Shown here: in pieces, positions 11,301 to 24,240 of the stretch
How positions within the stretch are numbered: the stretch's first letter is position 1
Layout: each line of letters begins with the position of its first letter
Assembly (NCBI GenBank): GCA_026874595.1
Contig: CM049321.1
Coordinates: 49,829,297 to 49,893,296, forward strand
Reading direction: 5' to 3'
Source of the DNA: Sipunculus nudus
Taxonomy: Eukaryota; Annelida; Sipuncula; Golfingiida; Sipunculidae
Length of the DNA: 64,000 nt
The notes under the pieces: generated by a model
What the model was told of the DNA's origin: nothing
Databases searched by the model: none
What the model saw: only the letters and a program-made list of their open reading frames with translations
Program-made: the position numbers and the translations under genes

Positions 11301-12756
11301 ATCCAATGAGAAACGATCACCTGTACAAGTATCTGTATTTTTCTGTGGTCTTAACTGTGATAACGCACTTTCCATTGTATGCGGAAACCTGCGATCCTGC
11401 GGAAGTCCTCCATAAAGATTCCGTACCATTTAATTACTGAAGACCAGTCTGTAAATGGAGACCATTGATTAACTTGTTGGTATGAATTTATTTTGCCTCA
11501 ATTGGGCAAAGCTAGTTTCCTCAACATCTGACACGTGGCCACCCTATTAAGTTTTCAATTAATGGTCCACGGGGTGTAGACTAGCTTTCCGTACACAGAC
11601 GCCTTCGTTTAGAGAGAGGGCCGTCAACAACACGAAACCTTTAATAGCGGAAGTCCTTTCTTAATACCCACCCATGACATAATACGTTTCTAATAAAGAA
11701 AGCAATAAAGGCGAAATCCTGTAAGACTAACAGTCTGATGGTGACCAATTGGAAAACTTTCAAACACAATTTAACAATACTTCATGTCCGCAAAAAAAAA
11801 TCCTTTTACAACTCCGCTTGGAGATAATTATTTTCAGAGGCGTATCGAGGAGATTTCACACATTTGAACTAATATCAATATTGATATATTTACCCACTGT
11901 TCAACGGAAATTTTGATAAGTTGCTTCTTGCTCAGCACAGTTTTAAGAGTAAAAAGAGAAAGGTGTGACACAAAAATATTAGATAAATGTTAGGTACAGC
12001 TTAATATAATTAAATACGATCATTGTCTTTTCGTCACAAAATAAACCCATTATCCAAATGGTTGGCACGTCGAATTCCGAAAGACTTCTGGACTCACGGC
12101 TATCTTCCGTGATTTACGAACGCTACACGAGACTGTTGGATCGTAAAATTAAATACCTTGTTGTTGATGGTCCTGTTTAATGTTTCTTTCTAAGTGAGGG
12201 TTTACTTTGTTTATGTGAACAAGATGGGATTGGACGTGATTATTTAACGCCGATGAAAGGCCCGAAACGTGTCCGTCGGGGCTAATTATTTCTTGTGTTA
12301 GGCTCGGCCAGAGCTAGGCTTGATTGCTCAGCACTTGCCGATTACAAGCGCATCGTGTGATTATTATCGCAGGCCACAAATGTGAAATGTGTAAATGTCG
12401 ATTAACAACGAATAGCTGTAGCGGCACATGATTAAGTGAAACGATGTTGGACAAAGGTTTACATGAAACTTCCAGTTATAGGAACGAATGAACTAAAATA
12501 CCTTCATAAATTCTATTTGTTCTGAAAATTTTCAGAGGCAAGGCAAGTAATCGATAACATCATTCATCCTTCGCGTTTAAAAGGGGGTGCCCCTTTGTGT
12601 CCCCTTTGCATTCACCCGTGATTATTGATTTTATATTGACTTGTTTCGTTTTTTGCATACTTTATAATTTTCATAGTCCGGCGTTTAGTAATTTGCTTAA
12701 ATATATGTTGTTACGGTCTTGAATATTGGGACTGACTGCCTCAACACACACCCACA

Positions 12757-12812
<56 letters not shown>

Positions 12813-13429
12813 CCGTGTCATAAAGCTGTCCAATAACACGGTATATATGACAATATGGTAAAACCAATTATTCACTGACTGTAGGTTTCATATTGAACAG
12901 CTAAATTCATTGCTCGAAAATTCCTAATAAAACTAGAGCAAGGGACACTATTCAACATTAATTCGACCAATTCGCTACTTCAATTAAATTCGATACCATC
13001 TCATTGCTCACCCAACCGACTCTGAACTCAAACTTATATTCAGACGGTATCTGCTATAACCAAAATTTAAAACAGAACTTCCACGTTACTTGCTCACCAC
13101 TTAAAATGGTGTTGAGACCTCACTAAAAAATCTAATATACCTGGTATTTCTTTGGGCTCGGTATTTCTTGAATTCTTTATTTTAACTGTTTCCTCGAAAT
13201 TACAAAGGATTTCATTTGTGATCCCTCGAAGACTGAATGCGTTCAGAAGTCATGATTTGCACCAATGTCAGGTTTATATTACACAAGTTTAATTTTTGCG
13301 ATTGCGAATAAATATGAATTCGATCCGTGAAAATGGCAGCGATGAATCCCTGGAACAATCCATTATTTATGCACATAGCAGCTATATTATATTTTTACAA
13401 TAAATCCGAAATACCCAGTCAGTTGCGTC
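11301..13429. other. Intron sequence without a recognised gene
   Basis: Contains a compound CA/TA microsatellite (12743-12813) and a GATGAAAGGCCCGAAACGTG motif near 12255 that recalls retroelement-associated sequences. No supported coding. Confidence 0.4.
12743..12813. repeat. (CA)n(TA)n compound microsatellite
   Basis: About 25 CA units with small interruptions passing directly into about 9 TA units. Confidence 0.95.
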
Positions 13430-13690
13430 AATTTGTCTTCAAAGGCGGGGGAAAGGAGTGCGGGGGGGGATCGAGGTAGGAGGGTAATCAAATACAACTT
13501 TTATTTTGAATAAGTGAGGTTTTATGTTTTCGGTACAGGTTACTTCAAAACTAGGTGTGGAATTTAACATTTCAGACTAAACTTAGAAATGGGTCCAGAG
13601 TGTATTTCATTTCAGATATAGGAATATAATTTTCTGAATACCAGGAGATGATAACATTGGTCACCCCCTTGCTAAAATGTTGGGCGATAT
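13430..13690 (+). repeat. G-tract dispersed repeat, copy 3
   Basis: TGCGTCAATTTGTCTTCAAA, a G-rich tract, GGAGGGTAATCAAATACAAC, AAACTAGGTGTGGAATTTAA, TTTTCTGAATACCAGG and GATAACATTGGTCACCCCCT occur in the family order. Confidence 0.65.
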
Positions 13691-14491
13691 ATACCAGATT
13701 GACAGTCTGACAATAACCTCACCGATTCACTCCAATGTCTTAATACTAAATCATTTCTTAATACCGGATTATCTCTTCCCAATGTTCAGAAAATCTGAAT
13801 TCCAAAATGCATAAACCCCTTTTACACAAGAAAAAAACTGTTTCAAAACGTGTTCTTCAAAGCGGATTTGTCAAATCAGTTTCAACCTTTAGCACCATTG
13901 CAAGAGGTACACATTTCACAGGTATAAAAATGTAACAATATGCTAACACAAGCATTCGAAATTTAGCTGTGACCTAGTAGAAGGTTAAAAAACAGGTCTT
14001 AACCGTTTTGTATGCGAAATGAGCGTTCACACGGCACATAAGCGAAGGGTTTATTCCAATTGCATTGGACCCAGTTTTAAGCATTTTCGGGGCTGAATTC
14101 CAACCATTTCGGCCAACAGATTTATAAACGCATTGATTTACATTGTGAACGTTCCAGCTGGTTTAAAACCGGTTTGTATTTGCCATGCAAAAGGGGTATT
14201 AATGCTATATCAGTGTAATCATATGGTTTCCTATATTCTCATTTAAAAAAAACAAGGCACTCAAATGCTACAGACTATTCATTGAGCCTGTCCCCGCAAG
14301 AAGGTGAGGCTTCTAGGTTTGCAAAATTCATGTTAGGGGAAAAATGTTGTGAGTGAACGTCTTTAGGTGCACAACCTTCGATTTTTCCCATTTTTTTTTT
14401 TTTTCTTACATTTTCTATTTTTGCCAGATGGATAATTTGTCAAAAGCGAAAATTAAGGGATCAATATTAGTCCCTGATAATAATTGAGCCA

Positions 14492-14493
<2 letters not shown>
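13691..14493. other. Non-coding intron sequence
   Basis: No recognised element. Confidence 0.4.

Positions 14494-14534
<41 letters not shown>
14494..14534. repeat. (TA)n microsatellite
   Basis: Uninterrupted TA tract. Confidence 0.95.
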
Positions 14535-14537
<3 letters not shown>

Positions 14538-15639
14538 TAACCTTGACCTTATCAAGGTCGTACACTCCAACCCCGATTCCTAATTATCGCTGAGTTGCGG
14601 GGCAGGCGACATAAAATCCGGTGATTGCTTGCCGATTGCTTTCAGTAGTATATTTTGTTGTCGATAACATCGGCAATCGTTGAATATATCTTTCATACCA
14701 TACAGAAAGCTTGTTTCCTGTATGGTATACTACACACACGCAAGCACACCCCCGGTACATCCCTCAAAAGCAGTCTTGCCCCATCCCTATTTCGTTCACC
14801 CTCTCTAAGTAAGCATCTTTTTATAACAGCATGCTATAATTGACGAGAAACAGACCATATGGATGCCTGTAAAATAACCAAGACTCGCAGCGGCCGATCG
14901 AGGATTTTGGAAATTGGGAGGTCTTACCAAGAACAAAATTATTAAAAACTCCTCTGATAGAGAAGGGATTCCAGACAGGAAAATTGGTTTGAAACCGCTA
15001 TGAAAGGTCTCAAAACGGGGCTCCGGACTGCATCCCCCTGTCCTCTCTGGATCCGCTGCTGCTAAGAGTCTACCGAATCAAGCTTGTGGTCATTATACCA
15101 ACGTGCTGTTGTACAGACCCTAATGTTTCCGTGTTAACATCGAGTGCCCCCCTTGCGTTGAAATCTTTGACTCAAAAGACAGAATCTGTTTAGAGAAACG
15201 TGCGTGCAATAATCATGGAGATCCTCATGGGAGTCGTATGTATATATCTGGCTTGCAGTAAAATGTCTGTTGGGGTCAATTAGTGGTAGACACTTGATTC
15301 CCGAGTGCGATTTTACTAGAGCGCATTCCTGCTATAAGCCTTTGGATGATGGTGGGAAAATCTTATAGACGTATCTAGCAATAATTGTAACCGCTGAATA
15401 CCTAAGAATGAATATTTGTATATGTGTCTCTATGTTTACTATGTATAATAGCTCATACGAATTGTTGATATGTAGATATATAGATTAGTACAAGTGTACC
15501 GCCATCATTATTATTGGCTCAGACCAGAATCTATAACATCTTTATTATGACACATACCATTCAATAGTAGTTAAAACGTATATCTTTTTTCATTTAACCT
15601 GCATTGGAAGAGAACCCTAAAGGAATGATATCATGGCTG
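14535..15639. other. Non-coding intron sequence
   Basis: No recognised gene or repeat family. Confidence 0.4.
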
Positions 15640-15890
15640 TGACGGCGACAGTGACGTGAATTAATCTTCAAGGGTGGGGAGGATGGGGGGGGGGGGTGAC
15701 TTGAAGACACACACATTTTATAAATATATATACTGAATCTTTTTTTTTTAATCAGGTATTATGTTTCCACAATAAGTTAATTTCAAACTGAGGTTATGAA
15801 TAGTGTTTCATGATAACTCATAAACGGAACCAAAGTCTAAAATTATAATTATCAATAAACTGAATATTGGGGGGGGGGGGGGGTGATTAC
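15640..15890 (+). repeat. G-tract dispersed repeat, copy 4
   Basis: Contains GTGACGTGAATTAATCTTCA, a long G run, GGTATTATGTTTCCACAATA, CGGAACCAAAGTCTAAAATT, AAACTGAATATT, a second G run of about 14, and GATTACGTG, in the family order. It shows that the family carries a G tract at both ends. Confidence 0.65.
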
Positions 15891-17577
15891 GTGTATTTAA
15901 AATGTTTTTAAATCGGCCGACACTGAAATCGCTGTCGATTTCATATAATGTGATATCAGACTATCTAATTCAATATATCTCTATATTTAATTCAAATATA
16001 ACTCTCCTCTTATTATCTGTAGTTTGTAGTGTTGATGTTAGTTTCGATCACTCCGACAGACTCATATATATATCCTACTTTACCAAAGGAATACGTGACC
16101 TATAACATCTGGGATTAATTGTTTAGGCGAAATTGCAGACCCCATCAGCCGGGTTTTTTTTCAGACCACAACGAAATCTTTCACTAATATAAGGATTAGC
16201 GTAACCAGCATAACGTTTTGAAAATCACATTATCAGTGGTGTATGCATAGTCATATAAATATTCATGTGTATTCTTCTCTTCTCCAGTAAGCTATTCTAT
16301 ACCTCAACCCCTATCCACGATTGATTAGCGTTGGTCACCTCGAATGTGTTTACTGAAGAAGCAATAACAAACAGGCACTAAAAAACTGTACGTTTTCGAA
16401 ATACGGTATTGAAACATTAGCAGCATTAACATTTAATGATGTGCTGTATGGTAGTTTTTTTTCTTGCAATAATTATTAAGAGATCTATCTTATTAGTTTC
16501 ACGATACAGTATTTTCCTTCCCCTATTTTCTATGTTGTTAATTTGGCATCTTGACATGGAAATATTAACACTGTGATCTTTTCACATTAAATCGTTTCCA
16601 GAACTTTGCCAAGGTAATGTTTTATTGTAATTGTGTAAAAAGCGCTTTTGTTCATACTTCTCAGCAACAGTTATTTTAGTCAGTACACCGTATGAGTGAA
16701 CTAACATATGACACTATAAAAATAGATGGCTTTTTAACAATAAATTAAAATACTAATTTGTTCTTACTTGAAAGGCCAAGAGAAAATGTTTCTTGTCATT
16801 CCGTTGCAAAGAATTCTTTGATATTGCTTAATGATTAATAACGGTTAAAGCTACTAGGGATACAATGTCCTGCTACTCTGTGAAGGTGTTTAAATAAATA
16901 AAAACCGACTACATTTATGAAGTGTAATTGGCAATTCTGCAAATTGCTGCGTGTGACAGTTTTTTTACCGGGATATCTTTTCGCGTCGGTCTTTGACCTG
17001 TCAGTCTAGTATGTGATATACTACAGCTTTCGTTCTCTTCCAAGACACAGGCTCTGTTTGCCGTATCCGGGCTGATTTCTACCACATGAGACCATGGTTT
17101 TTGTCGATAATAGGGACTTCCGCAGTTCGGATAACTTTATTCTCTTCACACACAAATCAAGTTAAGATCTTATTAAAACTAATCATTAGATCGTTAATAA
17201 AGCCATAGATGTCAGCGAACTCAGCAGAAATGTTTGCAAGTAAAAAAACAGGATGTTGTTGGAGACCTAAATGCCCCAGGAGTCACATTTGCTGTCATGT
17301 ATACACTGCTGTATGGGTTCAAAAACCTTATCAGAGCATAATAACAGGCCAATTCAAGAAACCGGAGGTGCGAGTTCCTTTTTCAGCCGCCGTAACCTTT
17401 TGTGACATATTTCAGACCAGTTGTTGCTGCCTGGAACCCCCCCCCCCCCCCGCTATTCCAGGCTGTTGGGTCTTTTTAAGGCTTCGTCAATTGTCCTCCT
17501 TGGTTGACCCCTCTCCCCAGGAACTGCCCCTGTGTAATAGCTGTATGTCAAAATACGATTGTAAGTAGGCTTCTATG
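15891..17577. other. Non-coding intron sequence
   Basis: No recognised gene. An open frame of about 119 codons at 17209-17568 runs through a C14 tract and has no family signature. Confidence 0.4.
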
Positions 17578-17992
17578 GCTCAGGGGTGGAGCACAGGACT
17601 CAAAGCCGGGAGGCCGTGAGTTCGAATCTCAGCCGAAGCGGTAAAATTTTTTTACGATCGGCCCCCACGATCGTTGAGCACGATTTTGGCTCCAATAACA
17701 TAAACCTTTCGGGGGTTCTTCGGTGGTATGACCCATTTATGGATTGCATTACAGATCTAGGACACGCAGAAATAACAGTTACCGGCCCTGGATAACCTAG
17801 GTTATAAAATCAGGTGAAGTAGTCACCGGGCCTGGATAACACCAGGATATAGAATCAGAGGAAGCGTGTGATACCCCGCCAAGTACGCCGAAACTCGAAT
17901 CGAATTCTGCAGATGTATATACATGTACACGTATTTAAGCTAGCATTAAATAAATGCAGTCGATTACCTCAATAAAAAATATTTATAAAGAA
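17578..17992 (+). mobile_element. tRNA-derived SINE, family A, copy 1
   Basis: Head has an A-box-like TGGCTCAGGGGTGGAGC and a B-box GAGTTCGAATCTC (17618-17630) at tRNA-like spacing. The anticodon stem does not pair, so it is not a working tRNA. Body motifs CGATCGGCCCCCACGATC, TCTTCGGTGGTATGACCC, GTAGTCACCGGGCCTGGATA and CAGTCGATTACCTCAATAAA recur in copies at 38230 (minus), 55897 and 59851. Confidence 0.75.
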
Positions 17993-19675
17993 AATGGGAT
18001 TGTATTATTTAAATAAAAAAATAATGGTAAATTCAGTTACCTGCAAAATTGAATGGACTGTTTTTTCATTGTCATCTTAACCCTTCCGTAAAATTTCAAC
18101 ACTTGTATCATTTTGAAGATTATTATGCCCGCAATGACATAGGCGATAATGTACATATTATTTTGAGTGAATTTGCGTTTTTACTGACTTGCACAGAGGT
18201 ATAAGACCGAGCACAGCCGAACTGCCTTCGGCAATGACCGGAACACATGCATCGTGGTCTTTCAACCTCAAACACTTATATTGTTCATATTAATTAAGCT
18301 TGGTTTCAGTGAGGGATTTGAGCCTGTGGGGCCTTTCATTAGGCTCTCACCCACGTGCGTGGTCAGTTAAAGAAAAAAACATGTTTCTCGCTTTATGAAA
18401 TGGAGAGTTCAACCCAGGAGGAATAATGACAAAACCTAATTCAAGGACCCAATTTCACGAACAGGCGTGGGGTGGGTGGAGTGGTGTCTGGCGTTTCAGG
18501 CCTCAAAATTGTCTCATATGATGAAAAAGCTTGTGGCGGTTGAAAATGAATACGGACCCTCTGCATGGAGTCACGTTGGGTCCGCTTCTGCTACTTACGA
18601 GGTATGCATATTTCTTTTTCTTTCTCCAGGAACAGTTTCCTTGCAACGTACATTTAATAAATCTTTGATGTGTTCCCCACATCAACCTAATCTTTATACG
18701 TCCAACGATAGAATCCAGTCAAATATCATCGAAAACCTGAATTCCCCCGTGTCTCATTCCGCTTCGCAATATAAACACCATCACTTACCAGGTCTTCAAG
18801 GTAAACAAAAGCGGGGTATAAATTTCTTGCCATGAGGACAGCCCACAAAATAAATGTTAAAAATATTAGAGCGACTGCAGGATCACTTACGCACTGTCTC
18901 CACCAGGTTATGAGTTTATACGGACGGACGGTATTATGTCTAGGATTCATGTAATTTAAAAGTAAGTGGCAAAATTAAGATACAAGCAGCTGGACATAGA
19001 AACGTTTTCTGTTCACAGAAGTGTTGTGCCTCAGAGAGGTGCGTGAGTTATTCTGCAGTCGTGCCAAATGTTTATACGTATGTTATGGAGACAGTTTCCC
19101 ACTGAAAACCTGTATTTACTGTTAATTTTTAGAATAAAAAAAATGAGCCAACATTTCACTTCTCAGTTAATAAATCTCCCCAACCCCAGTAATAAGCCAG
19201 GTCTACCAGCTAGTATTATATATAAACATATATCCCATAACAAACGCGCATCCCTTTGCTGAACAATCGATAGAAATGTGTCATGATATATATTTAGTGA
19301 AAATAAGATTATTCTTCCTTTAAACTAATAAATTGCTGTTGAATATTCAGCTTAATACTACATAAAGTTTTTACATAGAGAATAACAGGGCGACGATACT
19401 TACGATCTTTCAACAGAAACCAGATCCCGAACAGCGATTTCTGTAATATTCTCATATTCACACTGTCAAAGCTATATGATAATAAGTGTTATGACATTGA
19501 GAATCATTTGTGTTTAAAACTCCCAATCAATTAATGTTATTTAAATCGCAAGATACCTGCGCCCGTTTCGCAGCTGTACAATTACTCCCAAGATACATAG
19601 GACGTTTTGTGTTTAGGCTCTTTCCCTTTATAATTATTCCACTGTTGTCTACTTTTTTACGGAACTTATAACAAC
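17993..19675. other. Non-coding intron sequence
   Basis: A 122-codon open frame at 18467-18835 has no recognisable domain; I do not call it a gene. Nothing else is supported. Confidence 0.4.
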
Positions 19676-20015
19676 AGATCACGTAATCGTGATCATTACA
19701 AATCTTGTTTACGAAGATAAAAAAATCAGATTCTGTAACACTAGGCAGCGTGAAATGTCTAGGGGAATGAATAAAGAAGTCAGTAGTTTTTGTTAACAAA
19801 TAATTATAATTTATTCTTAGAACAATCCTAACATTACAATTCACTTAATCAATACAATTACACAGAATAACAATGAAATGTACAGTACCAGAGTGTCCGG
19901 ATCCTAGGCTTTGGTTTCTTGATACCACCACTGTCACAGCTCAACTAAAATCCTTTAACACCAATAATCCAGGTAAATAGTAATAATCCAAAGACAAACT
20001 GGAGACAGTCCGTAA
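19676..20015 (-). repeat. LTR-like repeat, minus copy
   Basis: The reverse complement matches 22850-23260 over long stretches: ACATTTCACGCTGCCTAGTG, AATTGTATTGATTAAGTG, TTTATTCATTCC and GTGACAGTGGTGGTATC. One end reads TTCCGTAAA in the sense direction. See the plus copy for boundaries. Confidence 0.55.
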
Positions 20016-20510
20016 TAAATCTGTATTAAGTCCGTTAAATATCTGACACCATTGCAGTTATCGGTAAGGTTCCAAAACGGACGAGATAGTTACACTTTAA
20101 TTGCTCGCTGGTATTTTCCTTTCTGCCGGCTCTAAACACAGCCTCTAATTTATAGCTTTTCACCCCTATATTCTAGAAATGGAAAATTCTATAGAACAAT
20201 ACTCACGCATATGAACAGACCAGAAATATGTAGAACAAAGAACGCTGTGTCTCTACGCTTCAGATCCCACTCGCGGGCCAGCCCCTAACAAGCAAGGTTT
20301 CCATAGCAAAGAAACATGCCTGCGCTACACGAATCAGAATGGCAACAGACACATGTAACAATCCTGCGCACAACAAAACAGACACCCGTAACAACCTCCG
20401 TTCTCAAATAACTGAACTTAGTTAAAATTAATTTATCAAATGACTGGGTGGGCTGTTTATCGACTAGGACTCATTAGAGAACTGTTTATTCCTAATCGAC
20501 TACCTTGGTT

Positions 20511-20789
20511 GCCTCCGCCATTAGGATATGCTTTCATCCCCGTTCGTGTATGTGTTTGTGTGGGTGTGTGTTTGTTCACAACTTAACTCCTGAACGGTAT
20601 ATAGTGCAATTTTATAGGCATTTTGGTTAGCGGACAATAAAGATTCGATCAGGTTTTGCTGTAGATCAAGTAGTGTTCACATTTAGACTTATACTTATGC
20701 ACGAATGAACCGAACATTTGGGGCGAATAAGTGAACGCAAACACGGTTTTGGGAGCAACCCCCATTAGAGAGCACCACATGGCGGAGGC
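20511..20789 (+). mobile_element. CCTCCGCC-ended dispersed element, intact copy (279 bp)
   Basis: Begins GCCTCCGCCAT and ends ATGGCGGAGGC, a perfect 11-bp inverted repeat. Internal motifs ATGCTTTCATCCCCGTTCGT, ACTCCTGAACGGTATATAG, AGATTCGATCAGGTTTTG, ACTTATGCACGAATGAACC and CGTTCACTTATTCGCC (minus strand) are shared with copies at 41222, 47499, 31568 (minus) and the split copy at 48625/55086. No full open frame. Confidence 0.75.
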
Positions 20790-22800
20790 TTACATTCGTT
20801 AGAATGCAGACTTCTCGTTAGATATATATTATACACAAATTAATAAATAAACAACTTAACTGTGAATTATCACACGGCTGAGTTTATGTTCAGATACACC
20901 AAGCAGCGGCGTCATCTGGAAAGGAAGACAGGTTTTCGTATCTGTCGGTGTGTTTGTTGGTTTGTTGGTGAAGCAACAACTTTATCGTTAACAGGAGTAA
21001 CAGAACGAAAAGGTTCCATTTTTTAGGAGTGGGGCATGGACCTTTTGGAGCGGTTCCGGAGAGAGTGGGATCCAGTAGATTGTTTTGCACTGTCGGAGGT
21101 GTGCGCTATGAAGAATACCGTAATAGAAGGTAACATATCATCTAACTGATGTTAAAAATTATAACAATAATGTGCACATGGCATACTTCTATAAAGGTCC
21201 TGTGCTTATTTTAATTTTTCGCTGATATCTCATGAGTTTATAGGGACATAATCAGGAGCAATATTATGCCTATTTTTCACACTATCGGTTCAATTTTGCT
21301 TTGTACAAAAGTTTCCTAGCATAACCATCCCGGCACACAGTCTTAGTACCTCGCAAACGGCTGTTTAACACCGTTTAATGACTCTGCTTGTTTAAAAACA
21401 CAGTCCACGTGTCTGTTTACCATAACAAGACAGCCTGACCGGAGGCCCGATTGTGAGTCGGAACATGTAATACATTTCTGGGGTCAAGTCTGGCATTATA
21501 TGGTTGGCAGGTATTTGGCTCAGCGTTGCACAGTATCCAAAACGCTGTGTTTATGTTAACACCTGAGATCGCGCTCGGTCCACTGTTTTTAGCACTCGTT
21601 TTCAGGAATAAGGAAACAGTTTCAGAGCAATATTTTTGCGGGTACAAATTTAATTTAAAAGGAAGAAGCAATTTTTATTGTTAATTCAACATGCTTTATA
21701 GATGATCGGGCCCCTTTAATTGCTTCTTGTTGAAACGATTTCAGGTTGGGTATGAATTATATATGACATCAAACATTTAGGTTTCGTTATCTTATTTGGA
21801 GTACGTAATGTGAACAAGGTTTCTGCGAGCAAACACTGAAAACCTTGGATTCGTTTGCACTAAAGCAGCATGCACAGTGACTTGCTTTTGTATAAGCTCA
21901 TTTTCAACGTTATGTTACATTTACCATTGTCAAATCTAACTAATAACAGTAAACCATTTCTGAATATCAAGTTTGTTCAATGTTTTTAATGTCAACCAGT
22001 TTCATATCATAATGGATACATTTTTCAACGTCTTTCGGTAGCTTAAATCACGTTTAAGTAACAAATGGTGTATGCCCTAATGTCACGGTTTGGTGACACA
22101 CATTTTCGTTCAGTTAGTTGGAAAAACGAATAACAATTTGTATCACATGTAAATTTAGAGGGTCCTGTTCCTACATAGGATTTTTTTTATATCCACGTAT
22201 TTTATAACGAGCGCGGTCGCTTGAAATATCCAAACAAATTCAAGTAGAACATCTGGCGGCATGGCAGATGGACCAGAGTTTTTCAAAGTTTTTTTTTTTC
22301 AACTCATGTCCTTTCAGCGTCCTCAAAAGTGCAACCAACTACTTTGTCAACATTTGCGCATGAATCGTGTTTATCATTAGCTTGTTAAAATACAGATGTC
22401 TCTTTAATTGTATGCGTATGTGCAGCGCTAGCATTGGCCGTTGCCATGACTGTATAGCTCGGCCGACACGTGGGGTCTGACGTGTAAACAACGGTCATGC
22501 TAGTCTGGGGTTTTCTCGCCTGGCCGAGCCGGGCCGGCCCACGTGTGAACCCTGATATGTAGAAACACAGTGATGTTGTTCTAGATGTTTCCTTTAACGC
22601 GTGTGTACTGTGCATCATGTTAGGTTCTTTGGATTTTTCGAGAAATGGAAAGTCCTCGGCTTGAGGTGAAAGTTATAATTAAGGGGCTGTGTTTTAGAGC
22701 CAAGAGGGAGGAGAGAAATATTCCAGCGGACACAGAAGTGTGTAAGTCAGTTGTGAATCTTTTCGAATGAGTGCGGCAATTATAGATTTTCTTCTAAATT
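20790..22800. other. Non-coding intron sequence
   Basis: No recognised gene or named repeat. Confidence 0.4.
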
Positions 22801-23260
22801 TGTGACGGATATTATATAGTCTTCAGTTTGCCTTTCAGATCACTGCCAGGATTTCACTGTGGATAAGAGTAGATAAATTTTGTGATTACATTGGACTGTT
22901 ATTCTCTGAGAAGATTTGTGTGAACTGTTCATCCAGTTTATACATTTTAAAGGACTTGTCGCTGTAACATTGGTGGTATCCAGGTACTGTGCACCTTGTT
23001 TATTATGCTGTGTGATTATTTTGATTTGCTGATATACTGTTGTTGTACTGTGTAATTGTATTGATTAAGTGTATTGTGATGTTAGGGTTGTTTTAAGAAT
23101 AAATTATAATATTTGATAACAAAAAAACACTGACTTCTTTATTCATTCCTCTAGACATTTCACGCTGCCTAGTGTTACAGAATATGATTTTTGTTTAGCT
23201 CCATAACAAAAATTAGGCTCGTCACGACCACGTGATTTGTTGATATTAGGTTCCGTAACA
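22801..23260 (+). repeat. LTR-like repeat, plus copy (about 460 bp)
   Basis: Starts TGTGACGG and ends CCGTAACA, so the ends are TGT...ACA with a near inverted repeat, as in retroviral-type LTRs. AATAAA at about 23099 lies about 160 bases before the end. It is homologous to 19676-20015 in inverted orientation, so the two are not the LTRs of one intact element; solo LTRs are more likely. No gag or pol was seen between them. Confidence 0.5.
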
Positions 23261-24199
23261 GTTGATAAACAAGCTCATACTTCCATTACAAAGTTTTATA
23301 AGATCACGGAGTACCTTAAGTTCACTGATTAATATGTAAACCAGAAATTACATACATTATAAGGAAAAGGCAGGTGAATATAAGTGCCTTTAAAGATAAG
23401 TTCATGCCTTATTGGTGTTACGAATAGTCGGATGAGGGAAACCTAAAAGTAAAGATGTTGTTATGATGCTTTCTGTGTTTAAGGTTTTTTTTTGTGCATG
23501 GGCTTTGAATAATAGAGATTTTTGGTCTGTCGTTAGACATTAAACCGAATCTGTCTCAAAGGTTTTATCGAGATTTGACCTCAGGGCCGTAACAGTATTG
23601 ACCGGGTTGGAACCCGGGACTTTCAGCTTTTTTCCTCTCTGATCTTCATCCCACGATCCATCACATCAGTTAAAAACTGACGGTGGTGTCACTCGAACTC
23701 TGTCTCGTAATTCCTCTGCGGCTATTGTTTTGACACTCTCTTTGGCACAGAATATGCTCATTTCAGTCTTAAATTGTTGGGAAGAGTTCAGGTTGGTCCT
23801 AAGAGGTTCATTTTACATATTTCATTAAATCCTGTGTTTTTTTTTTTATTTTTTGGAGGGGGGGGGGCTGATACAGCGCCGACTATCAGAAACTACGTCA
23901 CAGTCACCGTGAGTGAATTTTTACCGCCATTTGGTATTGTTGGTGTGCTCCGGTTGAGGATCGAGTTGGCGTACCTGCTGTTCCTGATGGCCACTGGGCT
24001 GGGCGGCCTTTGGTTTTGTATCAACGGCAGCTTGCTGTTTTGCGCTCAGTAAGCAACAGCTTCTACCCATCTCAGGTTTCTCAAAATAAACATTTAAACA
24101 CATTACTATCCAGGTCAACAGCGCCGCCCGGGCGCCATCTATCCCTTCTTCATTCATTCATTGTTGAGAACTATGTCAGAGCCGTAACAGTAACAGTGT

Positions 24200-24240
24200 C
24201 TTAAGACACACTGTTAACAGCCGTAACAGTGTGTCTTAAG
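24200..24240. repeat. Perfect 17-bp stem hairpin, 7-nt loop
   Basis: CTTAAGACACACTGTTA and TAACAGTGTGTCTTAAG flank ACAGCCG. The preceding TAACAGTGT at 24191 can pair alternatively with the left arm. Confidence 0.85.

Noticed and set aside
12250-12290. Hammerhead ribozyme core (GATGA...GAAAC)
   Set aside because: The first box reads CCGATGA rather than CTGATGA and I cannot build stems I or III; the similarity may only reflect a retroelement-associated motif.
17209-17568. 119-codon open frame as a cysteine-rich protein gene
   Set aside because: It includes a C14 homopolymer, shows no domain or signal peptide, and lies in intronic repeat-rich DNA.
17578-17650. Functional tRNA gene
   Set aside because: The anticodon stem does not pair, a SINE body and tail follow, and the same unit recurs elsewhere in degraded form.
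18467-18835. 122-codon open frame as a nested gene
   Set aside because: No motif, no conserved start context and no copy or partner exon could be identified.
23921-24157. 78-codon minus-strand frame as a retroelement gag piece
   Set aside because: Composition is only loosely gag-like and there is no zinc knuckle or neighbouring pol.
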